Below are positions 23,932-31,184 of a stretch of DNA of 64,000 bases, in pieces (positions within the stretch are counted from its first letter, which is position 1; each line of letters begins with the position of its first letter). Location of the stretch: contig DATLGL010000060.1 in the NCBI GenBank assembly GCA_035540495.1, positions 1-64,000 on the forward strand. The letters run 5' to 3'. Under the pieces are notes generated by a model. It was not told the origin of the DNA. It saw only the letters and a list, made by a program, of their open reading frames with translations, and did no database searches. Source of the stretch: DASVEG01 sp035540495. Lineage in GTDB: Bacteria > Actinomycetota > Acidimicrobiia > Acidimicrobiales > CADCTF01. The position numbers and the translations under genes were made by a program.

Positions 23932-24645
23932 TCAGTTCCGGCGATCGCCCGTCGTTCGACCGTCGAGCGCTTCTATCACGGCTTCGCGGGCGTCGAGGAG
24001 CGCCTCGCGCACCAGCCGCACCCGCTCAGCGTCGAGCCGGTGGCGTCGCGCGGCGGCAACGACGTCGGTGACGAACGACTCGAGGTCGTCGCGCAACGCG
24101 CGGAACACGTCCTTCAGCTCGCCTCGGTCGGCTCCGTTGCGGGCGTCCACCCATTCGGCGCGAACGGCTTCTCGGGTCGATCTCGCCGCGTCGCGCGCCT
24201 CTCGTGCGATGTCGCGTCCGGCCCGGCCCGCTTCCCGCGTGACCCGTCGCTCCTCGCGCCGTACGTCGCGGATCGCGTCCTTCAGCTCGCGGCGCAGGTC
24301 GCGCACGCCCGCTCGCACGTCGTCACGGATCTCGCGCGCCAGTGCCCGTGCCGACTGCACCGCGTCGGCGACGATCGCGTCGATCTCCTCCCGGCGGGCG
24401 TCGAGCTCGTCCTTGCCCGCGGCCGTGAGCTTGTAGACCTTCTTGCCCTGGACGACGTCGTGCTCGACCAGCCCGTCTTCCTCGAGGGCGGCCAGGCGCG
24501 GGTAGATCGTCCCCGCGGACGGGGTGTACATCCCCATGAACCGGTCTTCAAGGGCGCGGATGACCTCGTAGCCGTGCTTCGGCTCCTCGTCGAGGAGATG
24601 CAGCAGGTAGAGCCGAAGGGCGCCGTGACCGAAGACGCGGCTCAT
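23932..24645 (-). CDS. PadR-family regulator with long helical C-terminus
   Basis: 237 residues. The winged helix is at the N-terminus: LRLYLLHLLDEEPKHGYEVI and YTPSAGTIYPRLAALEEDGL, then KKVYKLTAAGKDEL. The remaining ~140 residues are a highly charged Arg/Glu/Asp helical region (DDVRAGVRDLRRELKDAI), longer than in PadR subfamily 1. Its start overlaps the stop of the DUF4097 gene, so the regulator and its probable target share a transcript and autoregulation is likely. Confidence 0.9.
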   Translation of the reverse strand: MSRVFGHGALRLYLLHLLDEEPKHGYEVIRALEDRFMGMYTPSAGTIYPRLAALEEDGLVEHDVVQGKKVYKLTAAGKDELDARREEIDAIVADAVQSARALAREIRDDVRAGVRDLRRELKDAIRDVRREERRVTREAGRAGRDIAREARDAARSTREAVRAEWVDARNGADRGELKDVFRALRDDLESFVTDVVAAARRHRLDAERVRLVREALLDAREAVIEALDGRTTGDRRN

Positions 24646-25454
24646 GTCTCGCCGCCTGCCGGACCCGGGCCCAGCGCGCCGGCCCTCGCCGCCGACAGCT
24701 CCTTGCGAAGCAGCGCCACGTCGCCGGACATCGTGCGCACGGACACTCGCGGCCCGCCGCCGGACCCGATGGAGCCCGCCAGGCGTCGCTTCGAGCTGGT
24801 TCCCAGCACCGCGAACGCCGAGTCGAGGTGGCCGCTGACGGTCGTGACGTCGAGGTCGAGGGCCGCGTCTTCGGGCAGGCGCATGACGACGTCGCCGGAG
24901 ACCGTCGTCAGTGAGGATGCCGGTGCGCCGCCGATGTCGAAGGTCAGGTCGCCCGAGACCGCTCGGGCCGTGAGCTCGTCGAGCCGGCCCGTGACCGTGC
25001 AGTGACCGGAGACGGTGTTCAGGTCGAGGTGCCCGTCGACCGACTCGCCCTGGATCTCACCCGAGACCGTCCGCAGCGTGAGGGAACCCGCGACATCGGT
25101 CGCGGTGACGGCGCCTGACACCGTGTTGATGCTCACACCGTCGCGCAGCCCTGCGACGAAGACGTCGCCGCTGACGGTGCGGATCACCGTCGGCGTGTCC
25201 GCAGGCACGGTCACCGTCACGACCGCCTGCGCCCGCTTCATCACCGACCCGATCCAGCGTTCGGGCTCGTGTGCGACGGTGAGGACCCCGCCGTCGATCT
25301 CGACCACCGCGGCGGGGCCGTCGACCACCTCGACGTGCACCTGCGCCGGGCCGACGGCTGCGGTCACCGCAACCTCCCCGTCGATGGTGCGAACATGCGC
25401 TTCGACGACACGCGGCAACTCGCACCGGATGTCGTCCCCCTCCCATCGCGTCAT
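24642..25454 (-). CDS. DUF4097-type beta-helix protein
   Basis: 270 residues from ATG at 25454. It has the repeating short beta-strand pattern of DUF4097: repeated TVSGD/TVSGH/TVSGA/TVSGE motifs, at least eight, spaced about 18-25 residues, giving a predicted right-handed beta solenoid. No signal peptide is visible. DUF4097 genes often pair with PadR regulators, as here; their role is unclear. There is no ribosome site ahead of the ATG, and a TATATC box lies about 12 bases upstream, so translation may be leaderless. Confidence 0.85.
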   Translation of the reverse strand: MTRWEGDDIRCELPRVVEAHVRTIDGEVAVTAAVGPAQVHVEVVDGPAAVVEIDGGVLTVAHEPERWIGSVMKRAQAVVTVTVPADTPTVIRTVSGDVFVAGLRDGVSINTVSGAVTATDVAGSLTLRTVSGEIQGESVDGHLDLNTVSGHCTVTGRLDELTARAVSGDLTFDIGGAPASSLTTVSGDVVMRLPEDAALDLDVTTVSGHLDSAFAVLGTSSKRRLAGSIGSGGGPRVSVRTMSGDVALLRKELSAARAGALGPGPAGGET

Positions 25455-25461
25455 GCGGTCA

Positions 25462-25471
25462 CGATATATCG
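25462..25471. promoter_or_regulatory. Probable PadR operator over the DUF4097-padR promoter
   Basis: A perfect palindrome CGATATATCG lies 8 bases before the DUF4097 ATG, an AT-rich island in very GC-rich DNA. PadR-family operators commonly contain ATAT-rich inverted repeats. On the minus strand TATATC could serve as a -10 box, so bound repressor would block it. The same region also precedes the divergent PHP gene. Confidence 0.5.
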
Positions 25472-25501
25472 CGTCTCTCGCGCCGTCGAGGGTTGGTAAG
25501 A

Positions 25502-26527
25502 GTGACATCGGTGACACCGGTCGAGGCCCTGCAACGCATCGCCTTCCTGCTCGAGCGAGGGCGCGAGCCGACGTATCGGGTGCGAGCGTTCCGCGGCGCG
25601 GCGGCAACCGTCGAAGCGCTCGCCACCGGCGAGCTCGAGGCGCGCATAGCAGCCGGCACCTTGCGCGAGCTCGCAGGCATCGGCGAGGTCACGGAGAAGG
25701 TGATCCTCGAGGCGGCTCGAGGCGAGACACCGGGCTACCTGACGAAGCTCGAGACGGAGCACGGCGAGCCCATGTCGGGCGGTGGCGAGCACATACGAGC
25801 ACTGCTTCGAGGCGACTGCCACACCCACTCCGACTGGTCGGACGGCGGCAGTCCGATCCGCGAGATGGCCGAGGCGGCGACCGCGCTCGGGCACGAGTAC
25901 ATGGTGCTGACCGACCACTCCGGCCGGCTCACGATCGCGAAGGGACTCGACCGCGACCGGCTCATGGCCCAACTCGACGTCGTGGCTCGCCTCAACCAGG
26001 AGCTCGCGCCGTTCCGCATCCTCACCGGGATGGAGGTCGACATCCTCGAGGACGGAACGCTCGACATGGGTCACGAGGTGCTCTCGCAGCTCGACGTCGT
26101 CGTCGGGAGCGTGCACTCGAAGCTGCGCATGGAGGCACCGGCGATGACCCAGCGGATGATCACCGCGCTCACCGATCCCGACCTCGACATCCTCGGTCAC
26201 TGCACCGGCCGCATCGTCGTGGGGCGAGGACGCCCGGAGTCGACGTTCGATCCTGAGCTCGTGTTCGCCGTCGCAGCCCGCTTCGACAAGGCGATCGAGA
26301 TCAACTCGCGCCCGGAGCGCCTCGACCCTCCGATCCGCCTGCTGCAGATGGTCGTCGCCGCGGGCTGCAAGGTGTCGATTGACACCGACGCGCACGCTCC
26401 GGGACAGCTCGACTGGCTCGACCACGGGTGCGCTCGCGCAGCGGAGTGCGACGTGCCGGTCGAGTCGATCGTGAACACGATGGGCGCCGACGAGCTGCTC
26501 GCGTGGGCGCGCAGCCACGACGACTGA
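25502..26527 (+). CDS. PHP-domain metal-dependent hydrolase with helix-hairpin-helix (PolX-like)
   Basis: About 341 residues; GTG at 25502 is chosen, with 25493 (TTG) and 25511 (GTG) as alternatives. Residues 1-75 contain a helix-hairpin-helix DNA-binding region (LRELAGIGEVTEKVI). The PHP domain follows with metal ligands in GDCHTHSDWSDGG, LTDHSGRLT, GMEVDIL, VGSVHS, LGHCTGR and SIDTDAHAP. This is the 3' half of bacterial PolX, without the polymerase domain. It may be a 3'-5' exonuclease or phosphoesterase in DNA repair. Confidence 0.85.
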   Translation: MTSVTPVEALQRIAFLLERGREPTYRVRAFRGAAATVEALATGELEARIAAGTLRELAGIGEVTEKVILEAARGETPGYLTKLETEHGEPMSGGGEHIRALLRGDCHTHSDWSDGGSPIREMAEAATALGHEYMVLTDHSGRLTIAKGLDRDRLMAQLDVVARLNQELAPFRILTGMEVDILEDGTLDMGHEVLSQLDVVVGSVHSKLRMEAPAMTQRMITALTDPDLDILGHCTGRIVVGRGRPESTFDPELVFAVAARFDKAIEINSRPERLDPPIRLLQMVVAAGCKVSIDTDAHAPGQLDWLDHGCARAAECDVPVESIVNTMGADELLAWARSHDD

Positions 26528-26615
26528 CCGCACGCACCGACCGAGGCCGGTCTGGGCCGAACGACGTTTGCTCTCGGCCGCTGCGGGAACACGTCTGCGC
26601 CAGGAGGTAATCACC

Positions 26616-26906
26616 ATGGGTATCGGAGTGAGTGTGTTCCTGCTGGCGATCGGGGCGATCCTCGCGTTCGCGGTCGACGTGTCGACGCAGGGGCTCGATC
26701 TGAACACCGTCGGCGTGATCCTGATGATCGTCGGCGTCATCGGTCTGCTGACCTCGTTCATGTTCTGGGACCGGCTCGGCTTCGGGGGTGCAGGCAGCTA
26801 CCGGCGGACCGTGGTTCGTGACCACGACTACGTCGACGACGAGCCCGTCGTCACCCGGCGCGGCCGCACCATCCGCGAGCGCCGCGTCGTCGAAGACGGC
26901 TTCTAG
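26616..26906 (+). CDS. DUF6458-family small membrane protein
   Basis: 96 residues from ATG at 26616 with a textbook AGGAGGT site. Two hydrophobic helices (GVSVFLLAIGAILAFAV and LNTVGVILMIVGVIGLLTSFM) surround the conserved VDVSTQGLDLNTVGVIL loop, then an acidic/Arg-rich cytoplasmic tail. This matches the actinobacterial DUF6458 family; function unknown. Confidence 0.85.
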   Translation: MGIGVSVFLLAIGAILAFAVDVSTQGLDLNTVGVILMIVGVIGLLTSFMFWDRLGFGGAGSYRRTVVRDHDYVDDEPVVTRRGRTIRERRVVEDGF

Positions 26907-26961
26907 CCGCTCGGCGGGCCAACTGCGGTCGGTCGGCGATCGCTGCGGGTAACGCCTCGAC

Positions 26962-27732
26962 ATGGCGCGACCTGCAGCGATCGTGACGGGCTCCGATTCC
27001 GGCATCGGGAAAGCGACGGCAGTCGCCTTCGCCGAGGCCGGTTACGACGTCGGGATCACCTGGCACACCGACGAGGAGGGTGCGCGACGCACCGCCGCCG
27101 AGGCCGAAGCGGCGGGCGCGGCGACGGTGGTGCGCCGGCTCGACCTGGGCACCGACGTCGGCAGCGCCGCGCCGCTCGTCGAGGAGATGGTCTCCGAGCT
27201 CGGGCAAGTGGACGCGTTCGTGAACAACGCCGGAACGGGCACCAGCACGCCCTTCCTCGACATGGCGCTCCCCGACTGGCGCCACGTGCTGGAGGTCGAT
27301 CTCACCGGCCCGTTCGTCTGCGGGCAGGCGGCGGCGAAGCTGATGCGAGAGAGCGGCGGAGGCGTGATCGTCAACGTGACGTCCGTGCACGAGCACGTCC
27401 CGCTCCGCGGCTCGGCGCCGTACTGCGCGGCCAAGGGCGGACTGGGGCTCTTGACCAAGGTCATGGCCCTCGAGCTCGCGGAGCACGGCATCCGCGTCGT
27501 GTCGGTCGCGCCGGGCGAGATCGCCACCCCGATGACGGGTCAGGAGGAAGAGGATCCGCACGGGAAGGAGCGTCCAGGCATCCCGATGAACCGGCCGGGC
27601 GATGCCCGGGAGATCGCCTCGATGATCCGGTGGCTCGCATCCGACGAAGCCACCTACGTCACCGGCACGTCGTTCGTCGTCGACGGCGGCATGTTGCTGA
27701 TGGCTGCGGTGGCGAACCAACAGCGGAGCTGA
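26962..27732 (+). CDS. Short-chain dehydrogenase/reductase
   Basis: 256 residues, classical SDR length. The NAD(P) site is VTGSDSGIGKA (TGxxxGxG), the structural NNAG is in FVNNAGTG, the catalytic Ser in VNVTSVHEHV, and Tyr-Lys in APYCAAKGG. A C-terminal VTGTSFVVDGGMLLM closes the family pattern. It resembles glucose 1-dehydrogenase-like members, but the substrate is open. Confidence 0.9.
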   Translation: MARPAAIVTGSDSGIGKATAVAFAEAGYDVGITWHTDEEGARRTAAEAEAAGAATVVRRLDLGTDVGSAAPLVEEMVSELGQVDAFVNNAGTGTSTPFLDMALPDWRHVLEVDLTGPFVCGQAAAKLMRESGGGVIVNVTSVHEHVPLRGSAPYCAAKGGLGLLTKVMALELAEHGIRVVSVAPGEIATPMTGQEEEDPHGKERPGIPMNRPGDAREIASMIRWLASDEATYVTGTSFVVDGGMLLMAAVANQQRS

Positions 27733-27755
27733 CGCCAGCGGCCCTCCCGTCCGGC

Positions 27756-27787
27756 TGACTAGTCATGCCGGGTCATTCTGCAAATGG
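27756..27787 (+). promoter_or_regulatory. CTAG-centred element, copy B
   Basis: Palindrome TGACTAGTCA (27756-27765), then GGGTCATTCTGC and AAATGG. The CTAG-to-ATGG span is 29 bases, equal to copy A2, and both share C-G-G and TT/AAATGGCCC positions. The AAATGG box ends about 49 bases before the start of the secreted-protein gene at 27839, matching the distance at copy A2. Confidence 0.5.
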
Positions 27788-27838
27788 CCCCGGCTCGCCG
27801 GCAGGGTGACGGCTCGGTTCCGGGGAACCTCCGAGCAG

Positions 27839-29341
27839 ATGCGTGGTTCTGACCTCCTCGAAGCCGTTCGATCGTTCCCCGCCGATCTGCGCGCGGGGAT
27901 CGCGTTCGACTGGGCGTGGCTGCGCCGAACCACCCGGTCGCGCGCCACAGCCGCCTGTGGAGATGCACGTGTCGCCGCAGCCGGTGCGCTCGTCGTCTGC
28001 GGTGCGGTCGCTGAGGTCGTGGCGGCTCCGCTGAGCCCAGCGACGTCGCTGGCGGGGTTCGTGCCCGAGACCGTTGCCGCGACGACGGATCCGGTGGGCG
28101 CACCAGGCAGCACCCTTCCCGGCCGCGAAGGAGCGGAGGACTCCGCTCGTCTCCTCACCTCGTCAGTCGGGCTCCCGCTCGCCGGCGACGACTGGCGCAT
28201 CCACCTGGGGCACCTCGCCGGCACGGCGCGAGACCACTGCCCGCCTCACCGACTCGAGGTGTCGTGGACGCGGCCGGTCGGCGACTTCGAGCTCGGCGGC
28301 CACGTCGAGCCGCTCGGCCCGCCGCCCACCATGCGCACGACTCGCGTGAACGGCATCGTCACCTGCCGCGGGTCGCAGTACGCGTACCTCGGATTCGAGG
28401 CCGCCTTCGAGGCGGGCCGGTGGTGGCTCACACCGGTGCCAGCCCTCGTCCACGAAGACGACGAGGAGCTGCTGCCGGGCGAGGAGGACCAGGTCGGCGC
28501 GACGCCGCTTGCCGCAGATGGCGCGGCGACCGGTGCCGGGCTCCCGGATGCGTCGTCGTGGAGGGACCTCGCGATCGAGCCGCTCGCGCCTCACGTCCCC
28601 CAGATGACGTGTGACCCGACGGCGAAGCCTGGGGTGCTCGGCTTCCGCGACATCCTCCTCACGACCTATCCGTTCACGAGGAACCTCGGGATCGGTCGGA
28701 TGTGCGACGCGCCGGGGGCGTCCGAGCACAAGGAGGGCCGAGCCTTCGACTGGGGCGTACGCGTCGACGTGCCCGCCGAGCGGGCCGCGGCCGACGAAGT
28801 GATCTCGTGGCTGCTCGCTTCGGACGCCGCCGGGAACCCGTACGCCATCGCCAGGCGAACCGGACTCATGTACGTCATCTGGGACGGTCGCATCTGGTCG
28901 GCCGAACGCGCCACCGAGGGCTGGCGGTCGTATGTCGGTGTGAGCGAGCACCGCGACCACGTGCACTTCAGCTTCTCGTGGGCCGGTGCCCGTGGTGAGA
29001 CGAGCTTCTGGACGGGGGACCAGCGGAAGCGGCTGCGCGACAACGCGCCCGACCTCCCGCTCGTGCTCGTGCCCCCGCCCGTGATCGGGGTGCCGGTGCT
29101 GCCGGGCCTCCCGCTGCCTCCCGCAGCGCCGGCACCCCAAGGGCCCGAGGCGCAGGCAGGAGAGCCGCCGCCGTCGACGACGACCACCACCGCTCGCCCG
29201 GCGCCTGCCCCGTCGACCAGCACGTCGACGACGTCGACGAGCACGACGACGACCGCGCCACGGGCCGCGCCGGTGACCTCACCGCCGCTGCCGCTCGTCG
29301 GCGACGGGGGGTCGACCGGACTGTCGACCTTCGGCGGCTAG
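27839..29341 (+). CDS. Exported protein with ARB_07466-like C-terminal domain
   Basis: About 500 residues from ATG at 27839. A hydrophobic segment (VAAAGALVVCGAVAEVVAA) near residue 45 suggests export or anchoring. The middle (FELGGHVEPLGPPP and GSQYAYLGFEAAFEAGRW) is unassigned. The domain at about 255-400 has TYPFTRNLGIGRMC, SEHKEGRAFDWGVRV and SEHRDHVHFSF, with His and Asp positions like the ARB_07466 C-terminal domain, related in pattern to D-Ala-D-Ala carboxypeptidase/peptidase M15 folds. The last 100 residues are Pro/Thr/Ser-rich, ending STGLSTFGG. It may act on cell wall. Preceded by the CTAG-centred element. Confidence 0.75.
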   Translation: MRGSDLLEAVRSFPADLRAGIAFDWAWLRRTTRSRATAACGDARVAAAGALVVCGAVAEVVAAPLSPATSLAGFVPETVAATTDPVGAPGSTLPGREGAEDSARLLTSSVGLPLAGDDWRIHLGHLAGTARDHCPPHRLEVSWTRPVGDFELGGHVEPLGPPPTMRTTRVNGIVTCRGSQYAYLGFEAAFEAGRWWLTPVPALVHEDDEELLPGEEDQVGATPLAADGAATGAGLPDASSWRDLAIEPLAPHVPQMTCDPTAKPGVLGFRDILLTTYPFTRNLGIGRMCDAPGASEHKEGRAFDWGVRVDVPAERAAADEVISWLLASDAAGNPYAIARRTGLMYVIWDGRIWSAERATEGWRSYVGVSEHRDHVHFSFSWAGARGETSFWTGDQRKRLRDNAPDLPLVLVPPPVIGVPVLPGLPLPPAAPAPQGPEAQAGEPPPSTTTTTARPAPAPSTSTSTTSTSTTTTAPRAAPVTSPPLPLVGDGGSTGLSTFGG

Positions 29342-29351
29342 GAACCCGGAG

Positions 29352-29759
29352 TCAGCCGCCAGCGAGGCGCTCGCGCGCCTTGCGCGAACGCTCGAGCAGG
29401 TGCGCGGGAACACGACTGGACGCGCCGCCGGCGGCTGCTCCCCCGCCGTCGCCCTCGCCGCCGCCCGACGCCTCGGCGGGCGCCTCGACGACCTTCGGCC
29501 GCAGGCGCTCCTCTTCACGCAGCTTCTTGAACTGCTCCCAGTCCTTCGCCCGGACCAGGTTGGCCTGCGAGACCGACCCGACCCAGCGGCCGTTCGCGAA
29601 CTCGACCCAGTAGCGCTTCCATGTCAGGCCGGTGCCCATCTTCACCCGACCGGCCGTGCCCTCGGGAACGCCGCGGATGTCCTGGGTGACGATCACCCGC
29701 TCCCCGGTCTTGTAGGGCTTCGTCTGGAGATCGGTAGGTGCTGCGGGTGCTGCGGCCAT
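29352..29759 (-). CDS. Hypothetical protein with SH3-like beta segment
   Basis: 135 residues from ATG at 29759 (weak ribosome site; an upstream frame is open). The core YKTGERVIVTQDIRGVPEGT, then GRVKMGTGLTWKRYWVEF and WVGSVSQANLVRA, reads as a small beta-barrel (SH3/KOW-like) in pattern. The C-terminal third is Gly/Ala/Glu-rich and low complexity. No family recognised. Convergent with the secreted-protein gene, ten bases away. Confidence 0.6.
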   Translation of the reverse strand: MAAAPAAPTDLQTKPYKTGERVIVTQDIRGVPEGTAGRVKMGTGLTWKRYWVEFANGRWVGSVSQANLVRAKDWEQFKKLREEERLRPKVVEAPAEASGGGEGDGGGAAAGGASSRVPAHLLERSRKARERLAGG

Positions 29760-29814
29760 GGCGAGGACGGAGATTACCGGCGGGGTTCCCGCCGACGCAG
29801 ATCGGCGCGAGCTC

Positions 29815-30039
29815 TCAGCGGCAGCCGCAGGCGCCGCCGCAGCAGCCACCACCGGCACTGCCGGGTGCTCCGTCGAAGGCGTCGGACGACGTCGACGAGC
29901 GCGACGATGCGAACATCGAGATGAGGCGCTTCACCCTGCCGTGACCGTCGGGGCAGGTCGGCATGTCGGCCTCCGCGACCGGGCGGCGCTCCTCGAAGAG
30001 ACGATCGCAGTCGAGGCAGCGATACTCGTAGAGCGGCAC
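29815..30039 (-). CDS. FmdB-family zinc ribbon protein
   Basis: 74 residues from GTG at 30039. The family signature VPLYEYRCLDCDRLFEERRP begins with YEYRC and CxxC, then a second Cys in MPTCPDGHGRVKRLIS; the expected fourth ligand is replaced by His (CPDGH). The tail is Gly/Ser-rich ending GGGCCGGACGCR. FmdB-type proteins are small zinc ribbons of uncertain function. Confidence 0.85.
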   Translation of the reverse strand: MPLYEYRCLDCDRLFEERRPVAEADMPTCPDGHGRVKRLISMFASSRSSTSSDAFDGAPGSAGGGCCGGACGCR

Positions 30040-30076
30040 GAGGCGCAGCGTACCTCCGCCCCGATCCGACGGAATT

Positions 30077-30092
30077 AGTTGAACGTACAACT
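30077..30092. promoter_or_regulatory. Inverted-repeat operator candidate before the LLM gene
   Basis: AGTTGAACGTACAACT is a near-perfect 16-base palindrome with one mismatched pair, AT-rich in a GC-rich background. It lies eight bases before the LLM oxidoreductase start and 38 bases from the divergent FmdB start. AGTTG..CAACT palindromes of this size are typical MarR/HxlR-class repressor sites. No such regulator is adjacent. Confidence 0.5.
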
Positions 30093-30099
30093 TGTTGGG

Positions 30100-31149
30100 A
30101 TGGGTATGACGACCATCGAGCTGGGCCTCGACACCTTCGGCGACGTGACGGTGACGCCCGAGGGGACTGCGCTGACGCAGCCCGAGGTGATCCGCAACGT
30201 CGTCGAGGAAGGCGTGCTGGCCGATCGCCTCGGCCTCGACTTCATCGGCCTCGGTGAGCACCATCGGGACGACTTCGCCATCTCCGCTCCCGACGTCGTG
30301 CTCGCGGCGATCGCGGCCCGCACCGAGCGGATCCGGCTCGGCTCCGCGGTCACCGTGTTGTCATCTGACGACCCGGTTCGGGTGTTCCAGCGGTTCGCGA
30401 CGCTCGACGCCCTGTCGAACGGGCGGGCCGAGGTGATCCTCGGGCGAGGCTCGTTCACCGAGTCGTTCCCGCTCTTCGGTTACGACCTGTCGCAGTACGA
30501 GCAGCTGTTCGAGGAGAAGCTCGACCTGTTCTCCGACCTCCTCACGGAGCAACCCGTCACGTGGTCGGGTGAGACGCGGGCGCCGCTCGAGAACCAGCGC
30601 GTGTACCCGTCGACGGCATCCGGGCTTCGCACGTGGGTCGGCGTCGGCGGCAGCCCGGAGTCGGTGGTGCGAGCGGCGCGTTACGGCCTTCCCTTGATGC
30701 TGGCGATCATCGGCGGCGATCCGCTGCGCTTCGCGCCGTTCGTCGACCTCTACCGCCGCGCGCTCGACCAGCTCGAGCGGCCCCAGCTGCCGATCGGCAT
30801 CCACAGCCCGGGCCACGTTGCCGAGACCGACGAGCAGGCGCTCGAGGAACTGTGGCCCCACTACCGGGTGATGCACGCCCGCATCGGACGCGACCGCGGC
30901 TGGCCGCCGATCACTCGCGAGCAGTTCGAGCAGTCGGCAGCCTCGAACGGCGCGCTCGTCGCGGGATCACCGAAGACGGTGGCGAAGAAGATCGTCAGGG
31001 CGATGTCGGGCCTCGGCGCGACTCGCTTCGACATGAAGTACAGCGCCGGGACGCTCCCCCACGAGACGATGATGCGCAGCATCGAGCTGTACGCCACGGA
31101 GGTCGTCCCGCTCGTGCGCGAGCAGATGCGCCGAACTTCGGCAGCCTGA
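30100..31149 (+). CDS. Luciferase-like (LLM class) flavin-dependent oxidoreductase
   Basis: 349 residues (ATG at 30100; 30106 also possible). TIM-barrel pattern of bacterial luciferase-like proteins: LGLDTFGDV, ADRLGLDFIGLGEHHRDDF, ERIRLGSAVTVLSSDDPVRV, GRAEVILGRGSF, and the SPKTVAKKIV C-terminal region. The family uses F420 or FMN; the FIGLGEHH stretch is common in the LLM_2I7G group. Substrate unknown. An inverted repeat overlaps its upstream region, so it is probably regulated by a small-molecule repressor. Confidence 0.88.
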   Translation: MGMTTIELGLDTFGDVTVTPEGTALTQPEVIRNVVEEGVLADRLGLDFIGLGEHHRDDFAISAPDVVLAAIAARTERIRLGSAVTVLSSDDPVRVFQRFATLDALSNGRAEVILGRGSFTESFPLFGYDLSQYEQLFEEKLDLFSDLLTEQPVTWSGETRAPLENQRVYPSTASGLRTWVGVGGSPESVVRAARYGLPLMLAIIGGDPLRFAPFVDLYRRALDQLERPQLPIGIHSPGHVAETDEQALEELWPHYRVMHARIGRDRGWPPITREQFEQSAASNGALVAGSPKTVAKKIVRAMSGLGATRFDMKYSAGTLPHETMMRSIELYATEVVPLVREQMRRTSAA

Positions 31150-31184
31150 CGGCCGTCGGCCGGGAAGGGGCGGCCGGCTCAGCC

